In this document: in pieces, positions 51,371 to 63,500 of the stretch
How the letters are laid out: every line of letters starts with the position of its first letter
Numbering within the stretch: position 1 is the first letter of the stretch
Assembly (NCBI GenBank): GCA_022577435.1
Contig: JAKOON010000012.1
Coordinates: 14,367,585-14,431,584 of the forward strand
Direction of reading: 5' to 3'
Source: Embiotoca jacksoni
Taxonomy: Eukaryota; Chordata; Actinopteri; Embiotocidae
Length of the DNA stretch: 64,000 nucleotides
The notes under the pieces: model-generated
Databases searched by the model: none
Seen by the model: the letters and a program-made list of their open reading frames with translations, nothing else
Told to the model about the DNA's origin: nothing
Translations under genes and position numbers: made by a program

Positions 51371-53041
51371 TAATCAGAAATGAATGAATAATCAACCTAT
51401 TTGCTTCCTTTGAAGAATTATTAGTGCAACATAAGCGCACATAATTTATACCTATACCTCTGAAAAATTGTGTTTGTGGAACAATGACTTATTACAAATG
51501 AAAAGAAAGAATTGCCAGTGCTTTTATATATCAACTTTGCACATCTGCAGGACTGAAGGAACCAAAGCAGTAATGTAATGTCCTTTTAATCTAAGTTACA
51601 TTTGCATTTTTTTAGGAATGCTAACTGTAAGAAAAACAACAGGTTATACAAATAATCACATGATTTTTTTTTTGTTGGAGAAGAAACGTGTATCATCCAA
51701 ATAAAAATGTGTTGCATGCTACAACAATTTTTTTTTTGTTTACTTAATCCTCTTGGGGTCTTATGGCAAGCCTGCAAAATTCAAAGTACAGACTGGTAAA
51801 AGCTATAATATTGCCAACAGTACTAAGATGTTCTACTTTGGTAAAAGTAGGCTACATATAACACTCTAAAAAAAAAAATTAAAAGTGCATGTTTTATTCA
51901 AATGGTCAGAAACCTGCTACATAGATATTCCTGTAGAGAAAAGAAAACACAAGGACAAATAGTTATACATGGATGAGACTAAAGCAGCTAACAGTGACGT
52001 CATGCATTGATTTGTGAGTTTGTGAAAGTTATGAGGCCTTCAGTTCGGATTTTGGCTGCTAGTTTAGAGCGATTTGGAGCCGGTAGTGACCATATTTGGA
52101 AGATCTGGGGAGGAGCGAGCTGTGAATCTGACTCGAGCTGATTGGAAACCCGAGGACACTACACCCTGCCCACCGGAGAGCAGAAACCTGAAGGCACCAA
52201 AGGCCTGTCAGTCAGAGAGACACGCCCCCCCTAAAACAAGGATTTTTAAGTCATCATTTCTAATCAATGATGGAATTATTTTCAGATGCCTGCCAGAAAA
52301 CTAATAAGGAGTGTCTTTAGGTAAGAACAGGAAAGATAAGTTTTGCTCCTGTCTCTTTAAAGCCCCCCTCAGCCAATCAGAAGAAAGTATTCTTCTTGTT
52401 GGCCAACTTTCAGGAAGTCTGTGGAGTAAGCTTGTGGAGAAGAAAACTACAAACTGAAATAATTTAACGGAAATGGCAACTTCTCAAATCCACCCGAACT
52501 TGTTGGAATCTGATCTGCAAAGAGTGGAAAGTAGCCTTCAAACATCTGCAGCAACAAAGATCTCTGTTTGGTAAATATTATGTTCATTTCCTACTTATTG
52601 TGTAAATTTTGTCTTTAAAGGAGCTGTATATATAGATATAAAGATATAAATATCTCTCTCTATACATATATATATTCATTGAAACTATATGACCTTGTTA
52701 ATAGGTGAATGTCATAGTAAAATCTCATTCTGCTGTTTTAGTGGCTGTCTCTATTGGCATAGGCCTACATACACTGTCTTGATTGTGGATGTAAAGTTGT
52801 ACACTATTGGCTGCACTTGTTTTTTTTTAAGTGACGCCTTACATGCAGCATCTTACATCCCGAAAATCCCATTGTTTCTTTTCCAACTAATTTATTTCAA
52901 CAGTAAACTCAACTTTTAGTTACAGTGTTGGCAAGTTTGGTGATACAAAGCGTCCCCCTCTGCAATTATATGTGCCTGCTCTCAATATGTCACACATGGG
53001 AGTCTGAAGGATGTTGCAATAAAAAGCAGGAGGTAACGAGA
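51371..53041. other. Region between the ZG16-like gene and pllp
   Basis: The lectin gene (+) and pllp (-) converge here. The stretch holds a dispersed repeat (51985-52322), a possible transposon-derived first exon (52321-52573), and on the minus strand an AATAAA at 52891-52896 that would suit the pllp transcript. Confidence 0.5.
51985..52322 (+). repeat. Dispersed repeat family, copy B
   Basis: Starts near CAGTGACGTCATGCATTG, with GGAGCCGGTAGTGACCATAT and GAGAGACACGCCCCCC words and an ATCAATGATGGAATTATTTTC block, as in copies A and C. The 3' end of the family (CTTTATATAC) is not present. Confidence 0.7.
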
Positions 53042-54252
53042 CTACTGCTCCTCTTCTGTGGTTTTCCAGGCATGGTAGCTCAGGTAACTGCTGGCTGCAT
53101 AGCACAGTGTGGTCAGAAATGCAAAGAACTGAGAGGAGAAGAGATGAGAAAATACAAAGGGAGGGAAAACAACAAGAAGACTTGAAGTTAGATTTAAATA
53201 TCTTAAAAGTATAATTCAATCTATACTGAAAAATCTACTCAAGTCAAAGCAGTGCTGACATTTGTGTAAAACAGCAGCTTTTTGTTACAATGACAGAACA
53301 AGGATGTTCTGTAGGACACTCACCTCCACTGTAATCGATCTTTATAATATTTGAATTGATGTAAAAAAAGAATTTGAATGTTCACATATCATTTCATTAT
53401 TAATTGTGTTTGTAGAATCACCATTCACGATTTGTGGCACACAAAATTTAGTTTAATTAATTGAACTGTGCCATTGTGCACCATAGATTGTATATCTAAG
53501 TTGTTATAAATGCTGTTTCAAAGGCCCTCCATTGTAGTTTTTCTTATCTGCCTGTGAGAGCAGAGACTAAATGTTTTCTGAAGGGAGCTTCCAAAGGTGA
53601 CCAGATGATGTCATCATTAGTTAAATTATCAAGTTAAGATACCACCCAGCTCAGTTATGGGAAATGTGGGCTACCGTGTTGTTTGGAGATAAATTAGAGA
53701 CTAAACGTTTATGTTGCTCAGCTTCTTTTATGAGTCTCTTAACTTTATGGAAGTGCAGGACTTAATCAGCTCTGAGACCCACTCTGTTTATTTGAAGAAT
53801 GTAGACTATTTCCCAAAAATAATATACGGACCCTGATGTCCTCTACACTCTTATTTGCAGAAATCCTAGATGACATTGTGCGTGTGCTTGTTGTGCTATT
53901 CCTTCATGTTTTTCTTAACTCATCAAAACAGCTTGCACTTAAATTTTGAAATAAACATTCCCCTGAACAGATTACATTAACTGGAGTGCTCTTACTGCAG
54001 ATGCTGCCCAGCAGTTGTAGTTGTGGCGCCCCCTAACGGCCTGGCTGACGGAGAGAGCATCTACTATTGAAGTCACCAGATACAGAGCAGTGGCACTGCA
54101 GTTCAAACACAGAGACTGGAGGAGACAAAGATGCAAACAGTAAAATACACACAAAAAACACAAAGCAGTCAGGACATGTGTTAAAACACACACTTGAAAA
54201 AAAAGTCAAGGTGACAGATATTAGAAAAAAGGAGTGAAACATACAGTTTGTA

Positions 54253-54346
<94 letters not shown>

Positions 54347-56016
54347 TGTGTGAGTGTTACCAGTGTCGTCCAGGGGATCTGTGGTATCCTGTTGTGGACT
54401 CCAGTGAGGTAAATTATAAAGAGGCAAACTGTCACAATCCAGAACAAGATGGCAACAAACATCACCCAGCAGAGAGAAGATAGGTAAAAATATTCTGTAC
54501 CCCCAACCAGAATCCACACGAACATCCCACACACCTGCAGAGGAGAGGAAGAGGAGAGGAGAGGAGAGGAGAGGAGAGGAGAGGAGAGGAGAGGAGAGGA
54601 GAGGAGAGGAGAGGAGAGGAGAGGAGAGGAGAGTCCCAATTAAGTCCCAATATGTCATTGTAAGGTATCATAAGAAGAAGATAGATTTGGGACATTAATT
54701 GTCCCATTTTGATGCAGCTGATGGGAAACTTTGCACCACAAAACTAAACTAAACAAACATAAAAATCACAACAAAACATATTGTTTTATGTCACTTTTCT
54801 TATTTATTTGTTATCCATACGTAATGTCCAACTTGCTCCATCTCGGCTGAATTAAGGTGTGGCGGCGGTGGTGGTGAGTAACTAAATCTCTTTCCTTCCA
54901 AACGCCACCCTTCCCTTTTCACAACAACAGATTCCTGCTGGATGTTTCATATCACAGGAAGAAAACATTTTCTAGTGTGAAACGTGACTGTGAGCTGCGT
55001 TGGCTTCTTATAGAATGAAATCACTTGTAGGGTATTTGACATTATAATATGCAGAGTTAAGAAATCATTTCTTTGCTCACGGTCACATTCATTAAACCTG
55101 AAGGCTAGACTTTGCAGTTAATTGGCCATTTTCAGGGTGTAATTTTCATCATTTAGTTATTCCAAAATGATCTCCCACTTTGAGAATTAATTTCTAAACA
55201 TACAAATCCAAAAGCAATATCCTACTTTTTATAAAATTGCAATGGTTTAAAATCAGATTAACTTCCACTGCAGCCTGCCCAGCCTCTGCATGGCAGCCAG
55301 CCAGACTGTATTTAGAGAAAGGCTGTCCTGACTTTTTTCCTCCAGCTGATTTGGAACGGAAGAGAGACAATGAGGGAGAAAACAGAGGAAGAGTTGATTT
55401 GCTTGGTGTTTTTGGTTAACTTCCTATTTTCATGGAAACATAGTTCTTGTAGTTTTTATTTGACTCTGTTCAATGCAGTTAAAGGAATACTTTAAAAAAA
55501 AAATTACATTCTTTAAAAAATTGTAATAGAAATGTTATATAAATTTTATTGTAAAAGATTAAAGATTGTTCTTTTTTCTAACTCAAACTCTGTGTGTATA
55601 TGCGTCTATGCTGTATTATACTGTAGACTCGAAGCAACTCAAACACTGATCAAGTCGTAGCTACGTTTGTGTTTCACATCACGTGCTCCGCACATGTACC
55701 CTTTAAACTGGAAAGGGCTTCACTTCTCTATTAACATGTCTTGTAAACCTCACAATTGCTGCCACAATAATCACTGAGCATATAATCTGTTGGCAACTTC
55801 TCATCATCGGCTAAAATTTCAGGACTGCCGAGCGTTTCTAATGATGTCGTCTTCCAACATCCCAAACTCATAAGGCCCACTTACTATCTCAGCCAGGAGG
55901 AGTAGTCCTTTGGCAGTCGTGGTGAAATGTTGGTCGAAGGCCAAGGTGGAGGTTGAGGTGTTGTAGTCCGGTACAGAAGGACTCCTGCGGGCCGACACCA
56001 CAGCGGGTCTATCCAT
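53042..56016 (-). CDS. pllp: Plasmolipin (MARVEL-domain membrane protein)
   Basis: Plasmolipin is a four-pass MAL/MARVEL proteolipid of myelin and apical epithelial membranes. Four exons: 55885-56016, 54361-54534, 53996-54115 and 53042-53128. They join in phase 0 throughout to 170 residues (human about 182). The start is MDRPAVVSARRSPSVPDYNT, then a helix beginning GLLLLAEIVCGMFVWILVGG. The second helix begins at WVMFVAILFWIVTVCLFIIY, then HNRIPQIPW, a third helix (ALYLVTSIVDAL), RGRHNYNCWAASA and the last helix FFAFLTTLCYAASSYLSYHA, ending WKTTEEEQ. The RG-x-x-YN-x-x-AAS-x-FF-A arrangement is closer to plasmolipin than to MAL. Exon 2 is flanked on both sides by expanded microsatellites. A second copy of the last exon lies at 44144-44230. 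Confidence 0.9.
54255..54340. repeat. (GT)n microsatellite just after the pllp exon 2 donor
   Basis: About 85 bases of GT on the plus strand. On the pllp transcript this is a long (CA)n beginning within about 25 bases of the GTAACA donor. Confidence 0.92.
54541..54632. repeat. (GGAGA)n pentanucleotide array before pllp exon 2
   Basis: About 18 units of AGGAG. On the transcribed strand this is (TCTCC)n and runs straight into the CTCTGCAG acceptor of pllp exon 2, so it forms the polypyrimidine tract. Confidence 0.92.
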
Positions 56017-56716
56017 GATGCAGACAGCCTGTCTGTGTGTGTGTGTATGTGTGCTTTCAGTGAGGTTGTTGCTGCAGCAGAGGAAGTTGTGTTCGTGTCC
56101 CGGAATCCAACAAAGACAGCCATCTATGAAACGTTGGCTTAAACAAACATTTGAGTTGTCTTAGTCTCATTTGATCAGAAAGACAACTTTATTTTTTGTC
56201 TGTCAGGTTTTTAAAAAGTTTACTCTGGTACTGAATAAAGATAAATAGTTTTCTTTTATTGCGTGGTCAAGTAATAAATGCTGTTGGGAGCAACAATACC
56301 CACACAGGTGACATAAAACAGGAAGGAAATGAAGACGGCAGTTTCTTTAGAGGTAGTCGTAGCTTGAAATCAGCTTCAGGACACTGATTACAGAAGTTCT
56401 GATGATGATGATAAGTGATGCTGGTGGCAAGAGGAAGAGCTGATGTCTATGTTAAGGACCAACACCTATAATTGTGCATGTGTTTGCCCTTTACCTACAA
56501 TAATTGATTATTTAGGCTGATATGCTACATGTCAGGATGTTACTGTTTTAAGCAGTACTGTGACTTATCTATTTGCAGAGATTTAGTCCTGCTTGAGTTC
56601 ATCCACTACAATAACCTTTATTTTATGAATGCATTTATGGAGTTAGTCAAGTCAGTTTTCTTTGTATATCACATTTAAACAAAACATAAGTTAACCATAG
56701 TGCCTCATTAGAAAAG

Positions 56717-56751
<35 letters not shown>

Positions 56752-59028
56752 TAAACAAATAAATGGCTGTGACTTAAAAGATTATTGGGAATATATTATT
56801 TAGCCCTTTAAAAAAATGCTGTTTTTTTCCATCAGAATAGGAAGTCAACCCTAAACATTTCATTGAAGTTTCTTTGAAAAAAGCAGTTTTAGTTTTATAG
56901 TGCAAATTGACTGCTTTCATTGAAATGACCTGAAACCAGTGGAGATGAGTTAGAATATCCCTCCATATCCTATATATCTTAAAAGTAAATTTTCAGTAAA
57001 CAATGTGTACAGGAGGGTTTGAGTTTGTATGTCACACTTGTGTACGTTGCACATTGGGACATAATTGGCTCCAAACTAGTTGTGATGTCACAAAATCTTT
57101 ACAGAAATATGTGCTCATGTTAAAATCTGATTTAAAGTGAGCACAAATAAACTTTCCACCTGCAGCAGATTAATGTGAAAACAGCCTCCTCGTGTCAAAC
57201 TGCACAAAATGCAATGAGTGAACGGGCAAAAGGTAAAACCCATGTTTGAGTGGAGGGGAGGCTCTGACGAGAAAATCTTCCTAAGACCCTCAGTTGATCA
57301 AATTCTGATCCCTCTGAGAGAAGAAAGGTTCGTGGTCTCATTAAAACCTTGTATTTTATCCAAAATGTGCCCCTGCTGCAATGCAGTAGTAACAACTATG
57401 ACCACACGGGGGCAGTAGTTACACATGGCCATAAAGCTTGCTTCAGAGGGAACAGCAGAGCAAAGGGACAAAAGACACAAGGTCGAGGCCCAACAAGACT
57501 CACCGGGCCGTTAATTTCCGGCATGGTGTGTGTGTTAATTGTTATTTTCACTCCTTTATTCTTTGTTGTTGTTGTTGTTGTTTATCGACAAAGCAACTAT
57601 ATCAATACCTGAATGCTTCTTCCCCACAAAAGTGTGCCTTCAGGGTTCCTGCAGTTCAGAAGAAAATCTGACCACTGACAGGAAATATAAGTGTGCAGAG
57701 CGAGGTCTTTTCCTTCAAACTAGAATAAAAAATTAAAGAAAATTAAAGAAACTGGAAGCCCTCTATAATAGGACTTTTGGCTCTGGTAGCAGTTTCCTCT
57801 GGAGTCAATTCCAGACTAACTGTGACAGGACAGAAGTGATTGGAATCACCAGGTGACTGTAAATCAAAATGAATATAAAGTCGATAAGAATCGTGATTAA
57901 CATAATAAAAGAGAGATTCATTGGGTTGAATTCAAAGTTCTCCCTCTCCAACATCAGATGCAGACAAATAGACCAATAACCTTCACATTAAGATGCTTTG
58001 TGGTGTTCTGCTGCAGTCGATATCCTGCACCATGCATTATCTGACAGGATATTTTACATGCTTTGTCTTATGCTACTTGATAGACTAATTTTGGCCTGCT
58101 GAGCACATTCTGCTCTGCACAGCAATATATCCACTGCAGCAATCTATACCCTACATTACTCTCTCTCCATTCACTCGAAGCAGAGGGCTTCCAGCTTCTC
58201 TTGTCTTCAGTGCCCACATGTAGCCAATACATGAACAAAACTAATGGCCAGCCGAAGCATTTCTGCAGAAAGGATTGACAGCTGTCTGCACTCAGACATT
58301 TGTCTTTCTTTGAGAGCAATATTTTCTATATCAGCTGTCTGAAAGCTAATTATCACAGCGGGATGGGGGTCATTTCACTTTACAGTCTATTAATTCAAAA
58401 TGGAAATACAATCTTAATGTCATGTACTAATGTCAGAGTGCATTCTTAATTACTTCGTGACAGATTGAAGGTGTGGAATATTGTGGTGTACATGATAACA
58501 AGCTTTTACAAGTATTTAGTTTTACTGTATTTCTATCACTGCTTTCATCATACAGCATATAGTAAAGTAGTGTTTTCATCTTAAATGAATAGTTAGATTC
58601 ATTTTTGATTCTACTCTGCAGAATGAATAGGACGTCTAATAGAGTGCGCAAACAGACCTACATACAAGACACATAAAGCAAGCTTTATGGCTAACATGCT
58701 TTACAAAATCACATAAGAGTGGACTTTGTCCTCAGCTACAGTCATGGGAATACCATGATTGATGACATGCTCAGTAGTTGTTCTTAAGTTATTTAAGAGC
58801 TTTTCCATTCATTGAATACCCATCCACCACTCCTCTCTCTTCTCATTCTCTTCCTGCTCCACCCATGACTCCTCATCCGGTGCCCTTATTTGTCCCCACA
58901 CTAGGATTCACAGTGTTTACCATAAACCACTTATGATGTGCTCAGATCCTTACTAAAATTATTCATAGATGGGATTTTTTTTTTTGTTTGTTTTTTTTTG
59001 TTAAGACTTAAGTTAACTTTGCAAAATG

Positions 59029-59060
<32 letters not shown>

Positions 59061-60260
59061 CTAATGAAACAATTACATCACAGACAAATAATAATAATAA
59101 AAAAAAAACTTGTAATACCAGAAAATCCAGCCCATACAGGCATTAGGGATGGATCACATCAATTGATATCTGATTGCCAGCGTGATCTTGTATGGTTACA
59201 GTCATAATTAGTAGCAATGGAACAGGATTTTCTGCTCATCAATAACCTCCCGTAATAGGCTCTTTCTCTGTAGTAATTAAAACGAAGCTCAGTCAATTGT
59301 CTCAGTGGCTCAATTAAAATTTTGTTTCTCCTTTAATTCCCTGAAATACCACAAAGGCTTGGAAGTGCACAGGTGATTAATGGTTATTTCCCTGCTTTTG
59401 TAGTGTTTTACTGTGTATGATTTCGCATACATTATTATTGCTTTGGCCTTTTATGAGATTTTACATTATTTAATAAACGGTAATGATGAACAATTGAGAT
59501 GGAAAAATCGTATCCACATTATTGTCAATCATAGATTTTATGTAAAGTCCATTTTAGCTCATTATGATCCTTCAGGGAAGCTAGAAAATAGCAGAAAAAC
59601 ATACATGTGATGATATACATAATTAGACAATTTAAAATAGAATAAAACAAGGAAACATTTTGATGGAATATTTGTGAGGCTACTTGTCAGAAACTTCCCC
59701 TATGCTGAAGAGTCATTTAATTCATTTGAATGAAATTAAAGTGAAGTAGGCCTACCAGTTGCTCACAATCATCCAGAACATCCTGCCAAGTAATCATCAT
59801 CTCAGTGATTTAATTGAAAATGAAAAAATAAAATGAATAGAATTAGCTTTTGCACTGGCTCCAGCGGGAATTATGCAATAGGACTAAAAATGTACAGAGG
59901 TGTACCTTTTGTTGCTGGGGTTGTATTTTCACTCTGCACCAAGTGTGGAGAGAAAGCGAATATGCATCACATCTCTGCTGGAACTGATAGAGCTTTTATT
60001 TAGTTTTTTCTCCCCTACCCTAACATTGCTTGCAGTGTCTTTTTCCACTCTTACCATTGTCTTCGCTGCTTCTCTGTATTTACTCATCTCTCCTTCCCTC
60101 TAATTCTCCACTAGCTTGGTCGTCTTCCTCGTGGTGTGTGTTTAGAATATGCTGCTGTGACACAAAGCTTTGCCATTGTTGTACACCGGCTGCACCATTT
60201 ACTGAAACTCTACATGCTAAGATGTGAATAACCTGAACTCCGCCTGAACCTCCCCATCCC

Positions 60261-60265
<5 letters not shown>
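56017..60265. other. Noncoding region 5' of pllp
   Basis: No coding exon was recognised on either strand. Poly-A runs lie at 56710-56749 and 59030-59058. The stretches about 58010-58350 and 59140-59480 have few obvious repeats and carry homeobox/TALE-like words (TTGACAGCTGTC at 58276, several TAATTA/ATTAAT), and could be conserved noncoding elements. Confidence 0.4.
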
Positions 60266-60329
<64 letters not shown>

Positions 60330-60488
60330 TAAATGTGTGTTTGCCCAGATGCTGCACTGTAATTGGCCACTGTGGCTTCCCGCTGTGGCAAAGATATTTT
60401 TAACGCACACACTTAAAGACACACACACTAATCCTTGCCTCTGCAACATCTGCCACATCCCCCCAACACATGTGCTGGTTAAATGCAC

Positions 60489-60549
<61 letters not shown>
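60266..60549. repeat. Two (CA)n microsatellites flanking unique sequence
   Basis: CA runs at about 60266-60325 and 60492-60549 lie on either side of about 165 bases of other sequence. Long Val/Cys frames across them are artefacts. Confidence 0.92.
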
Positions 60550-60551
<2 letters not shown>

Positions 60552-63500
60552 TCATGCGTGTATCCAGTGTAACCATAAAGGCAGCCCCTCCCTGTTTGAC
60601 CACCAGTCCTGACATCAGCTCTAAATAAAATGATGTGGTTACTCACTGAAAGGCACAACCTCGCCCTCCGAGCCTGAATCCGCTGCTTTTTTTTCCTCCT
60701 CAGCAGTGTTTCTTTTGGACTGGTGTCTTGGCTCTGTGGAAAGGCCTCTGGAACAGTGATTGGATCATGTGACGGTACAACATTTCTAACAGAACTTGAT
60801 GTGAAAGAGTTCAATTCTTTAAAAAAAAATACGTCCTTCACGTAACACCAACATCTATCAGAGTTCATCTTGAGATTCCTATGTGTTGCTCATTTATCTG
60901 TCTTTATTTCACTTCTCTCCCATGTTCTTCTATCATGAACTTTTCCCTAATCTTTACAAAAAGCTCTCAAGTTTCTCTTTCACACCTGCATTACCAACAT
61001 CACCGGCTTGTTTTTCACAAAAGACGTGATTTCCCCAATGGTCACACCCCGAGTTTTCATTTCCTGTTTTTCACGAGTGTCGCTGTCCGTATGTGTTTGG
61101 GTAAAGCGAGGTGTGCTTTGACAGTAATGCTTCAATAAATAATTGTGATGTGATGTTAAACTCGCCAGCAGCTATTTGAGGTTGGAGCTCGGTGCAAAAT
61201 AATAAATGCGTGCCCCTAATTAGAAAATCCCTGAGAGGAAGCCATGGCTGCTTTTCACTTTTTCGACTCCGAGTTAATTACTTCTGAGAGAGTAACGGGG
61301 TGACGAAAGATTGTTTAAAATGGCTGAGATGTTCAGTTCTGTTCTTGGTAATATGTGTCTGAAATATCATGTTTTAAAAGACATTGTTTTAACCTTCTTA
61401 TTCTGGCAACAGCTGTGGAAACAGGACCTGAAATGATGCAATAATATTAAACTGGCAGCAAGTAAGAGTGGGCGACAATATTTATTTTATAGCTCTGCCT
61501 TTAAAAATATATGTTATCGTAAAGATCAAAACTCAGACTACACCCAGAAATAATCAGAATGGCAAAATATACTGTCATACTCTCAGCATTTGCAAAGGAC
61601 GGTCATTCAGTGATGCTTTTAACTCAGACTACAGTCAAGTCAGTTTTGTTTATATGACCTGGTGCCACTATTCATACATCTGCCAGAAGGGGCTTTACAG
61701 CCTGCCCGGCATATAAGCTTTTATTTTGATATAATTGAGTTTTCTCCCATGATTAAGGAAACATTAAGGACCATATGAATGCCTTGCTTTTAATGGTAGC
61801 AGTTGTTTTATCAGTGTCCGAGAGGCAGGGACGCTTGGGTCGGCGAATGGACAGAGACCTTCCATCTCTTGAAGAGCGTTTACCATCTCCTGGCCTTACT
61901 AGTTAAGAGAGACAGAGGGTGGGGCAGGGAGGGGACGGGGAGGGGGGCAAAGCGAGAGGGAGAAAGAGAGAGAGAGAGCGATGGATGTATCAAACAGCAG
62001 CCCCCTGCTGAGCGGGGAATGGAAAAGCTGCTGGCACCAACATGAATATTTCAGCAGAGAGCAGCTCTGTGTACACCCCCACCCCCCTTCCCTCTCTGTC
62101 TGTCAGTCTCTCCGCTCTGTCTCTCACCTTTTTCCTTCTCGCCACTTCCCTCCCTCTTAACCCTCCAAACCCCCCACCCACCCCTGCCTACCTCCTTTTA
62201 CTCTCTCATGGAGTGGACTGTGATAATGAAGGGAGTAATAGAGAAGAGTGAGACAGATAGACCAGATAGACCAGATAGAGAGAGAGAGCGAGAGAGACCT
62301 CTTCGGACTGAATCCTGGGTAGAAAATGGCTCCTGTATGTAAATCTGGGAAGGCGGCAGCAGAGTGCTGCCTCAACTTGGCTGCTTCCCCAACCCCCCTC
62401 CCTCCCTCCTCCCCCCTCCCTCTCCTCCCGCCCTCCCCCCCGCTAGACACTTGTGATGGTTTGGCCCGGGGTAGAAAGACAATAAAAACTGAGCAAATGG
62501 AACAAAACAAATATCAGCAGGCAGGGAGTTTCTCTGGAGACCTAAATAGATTTTTAGCAGTCTTCTAGTGCTATTTTATTTTCAATAATTTAGCAACTTC
62601 TTTCCTCATCTGCTGTTTATTTTTTAGCAGTCTAGTTATCTTTTCAATTTAATGTGTGTGGATTTATATGTGAGTCTTTAAAGCTGGTCTGTGTTTTAGG
62701 GTGATGATAAACACTTCTGACTGATCACTTAAAACTTTTTGATCAGTAAAAACTAATGTTTATGATAATTGCATACAGCTACAGCACACAATTTGAATGC
62801 ACAACTCACAATAAAGGTGAGCTGTTGCCTGGAGGTGCAGTCTATGTGATCTCAACTTGTTTTCCCTGCAAAAAATAAAAAATAAAGCGCTGTTGTAAAT
62901 TTGTCTCGAAAGTGTACGCTTTAAGCCGGAGTAAAACAAGCCACTAGAGATTGGGAAATTTATTTGAATAATATTCAGACTTGATCTGTGTCGCTGCGTC
63001 TAGTTCGTATTTTTGGCATCATACCCAAAATAAACAAAACCCCTGGGTTGCTGGGAGTTTGCCATCAGAAACTTTTAGGGAATAAGGGATTCAGTGTGTC
63101 TCATTCATCCAATTTAAAAAGCTCCTGTCACCAATTCTTTCAGTCTTATGAGAAAAGTCATCAACTCCAAAAAACTGACTACACTGAGTTCTTAAGGATA
63201 TTTGTCAATTTACTGTAATGATTGATGATTAATTGGTAGGAAAGCAAAAATTCACTTTTGAGGTTGATGAAGGAAAAGGAATTATTTCAATTTCAATTTT
63301 TCATCTATTATATTTTCAAGTCTGAAGTCTCAAGTCTGTGGACCTATAAACAATGTTGGAAAGTGTACGTTTGAAATGTAATGGGTTACACATGATGGGT
63401 CATGCTGTTAAAAATGTAATGAGTAATATAACTATTTGAATTACATTATTAAAATTAAGAAATTTATTACATTTGATTATTTTTTACCAAAAACTGTTTT

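Noticed and set aside
54181..54658. Two overlapping ~150-codon minus frames with Leu-Leu-Ser-Ser repeats and Thr-His tails
   Set aside because: They are the pllp exon 2 frame extended into the flanking pentanucleotide and CA repeats. Only 54361-54534 is exon.
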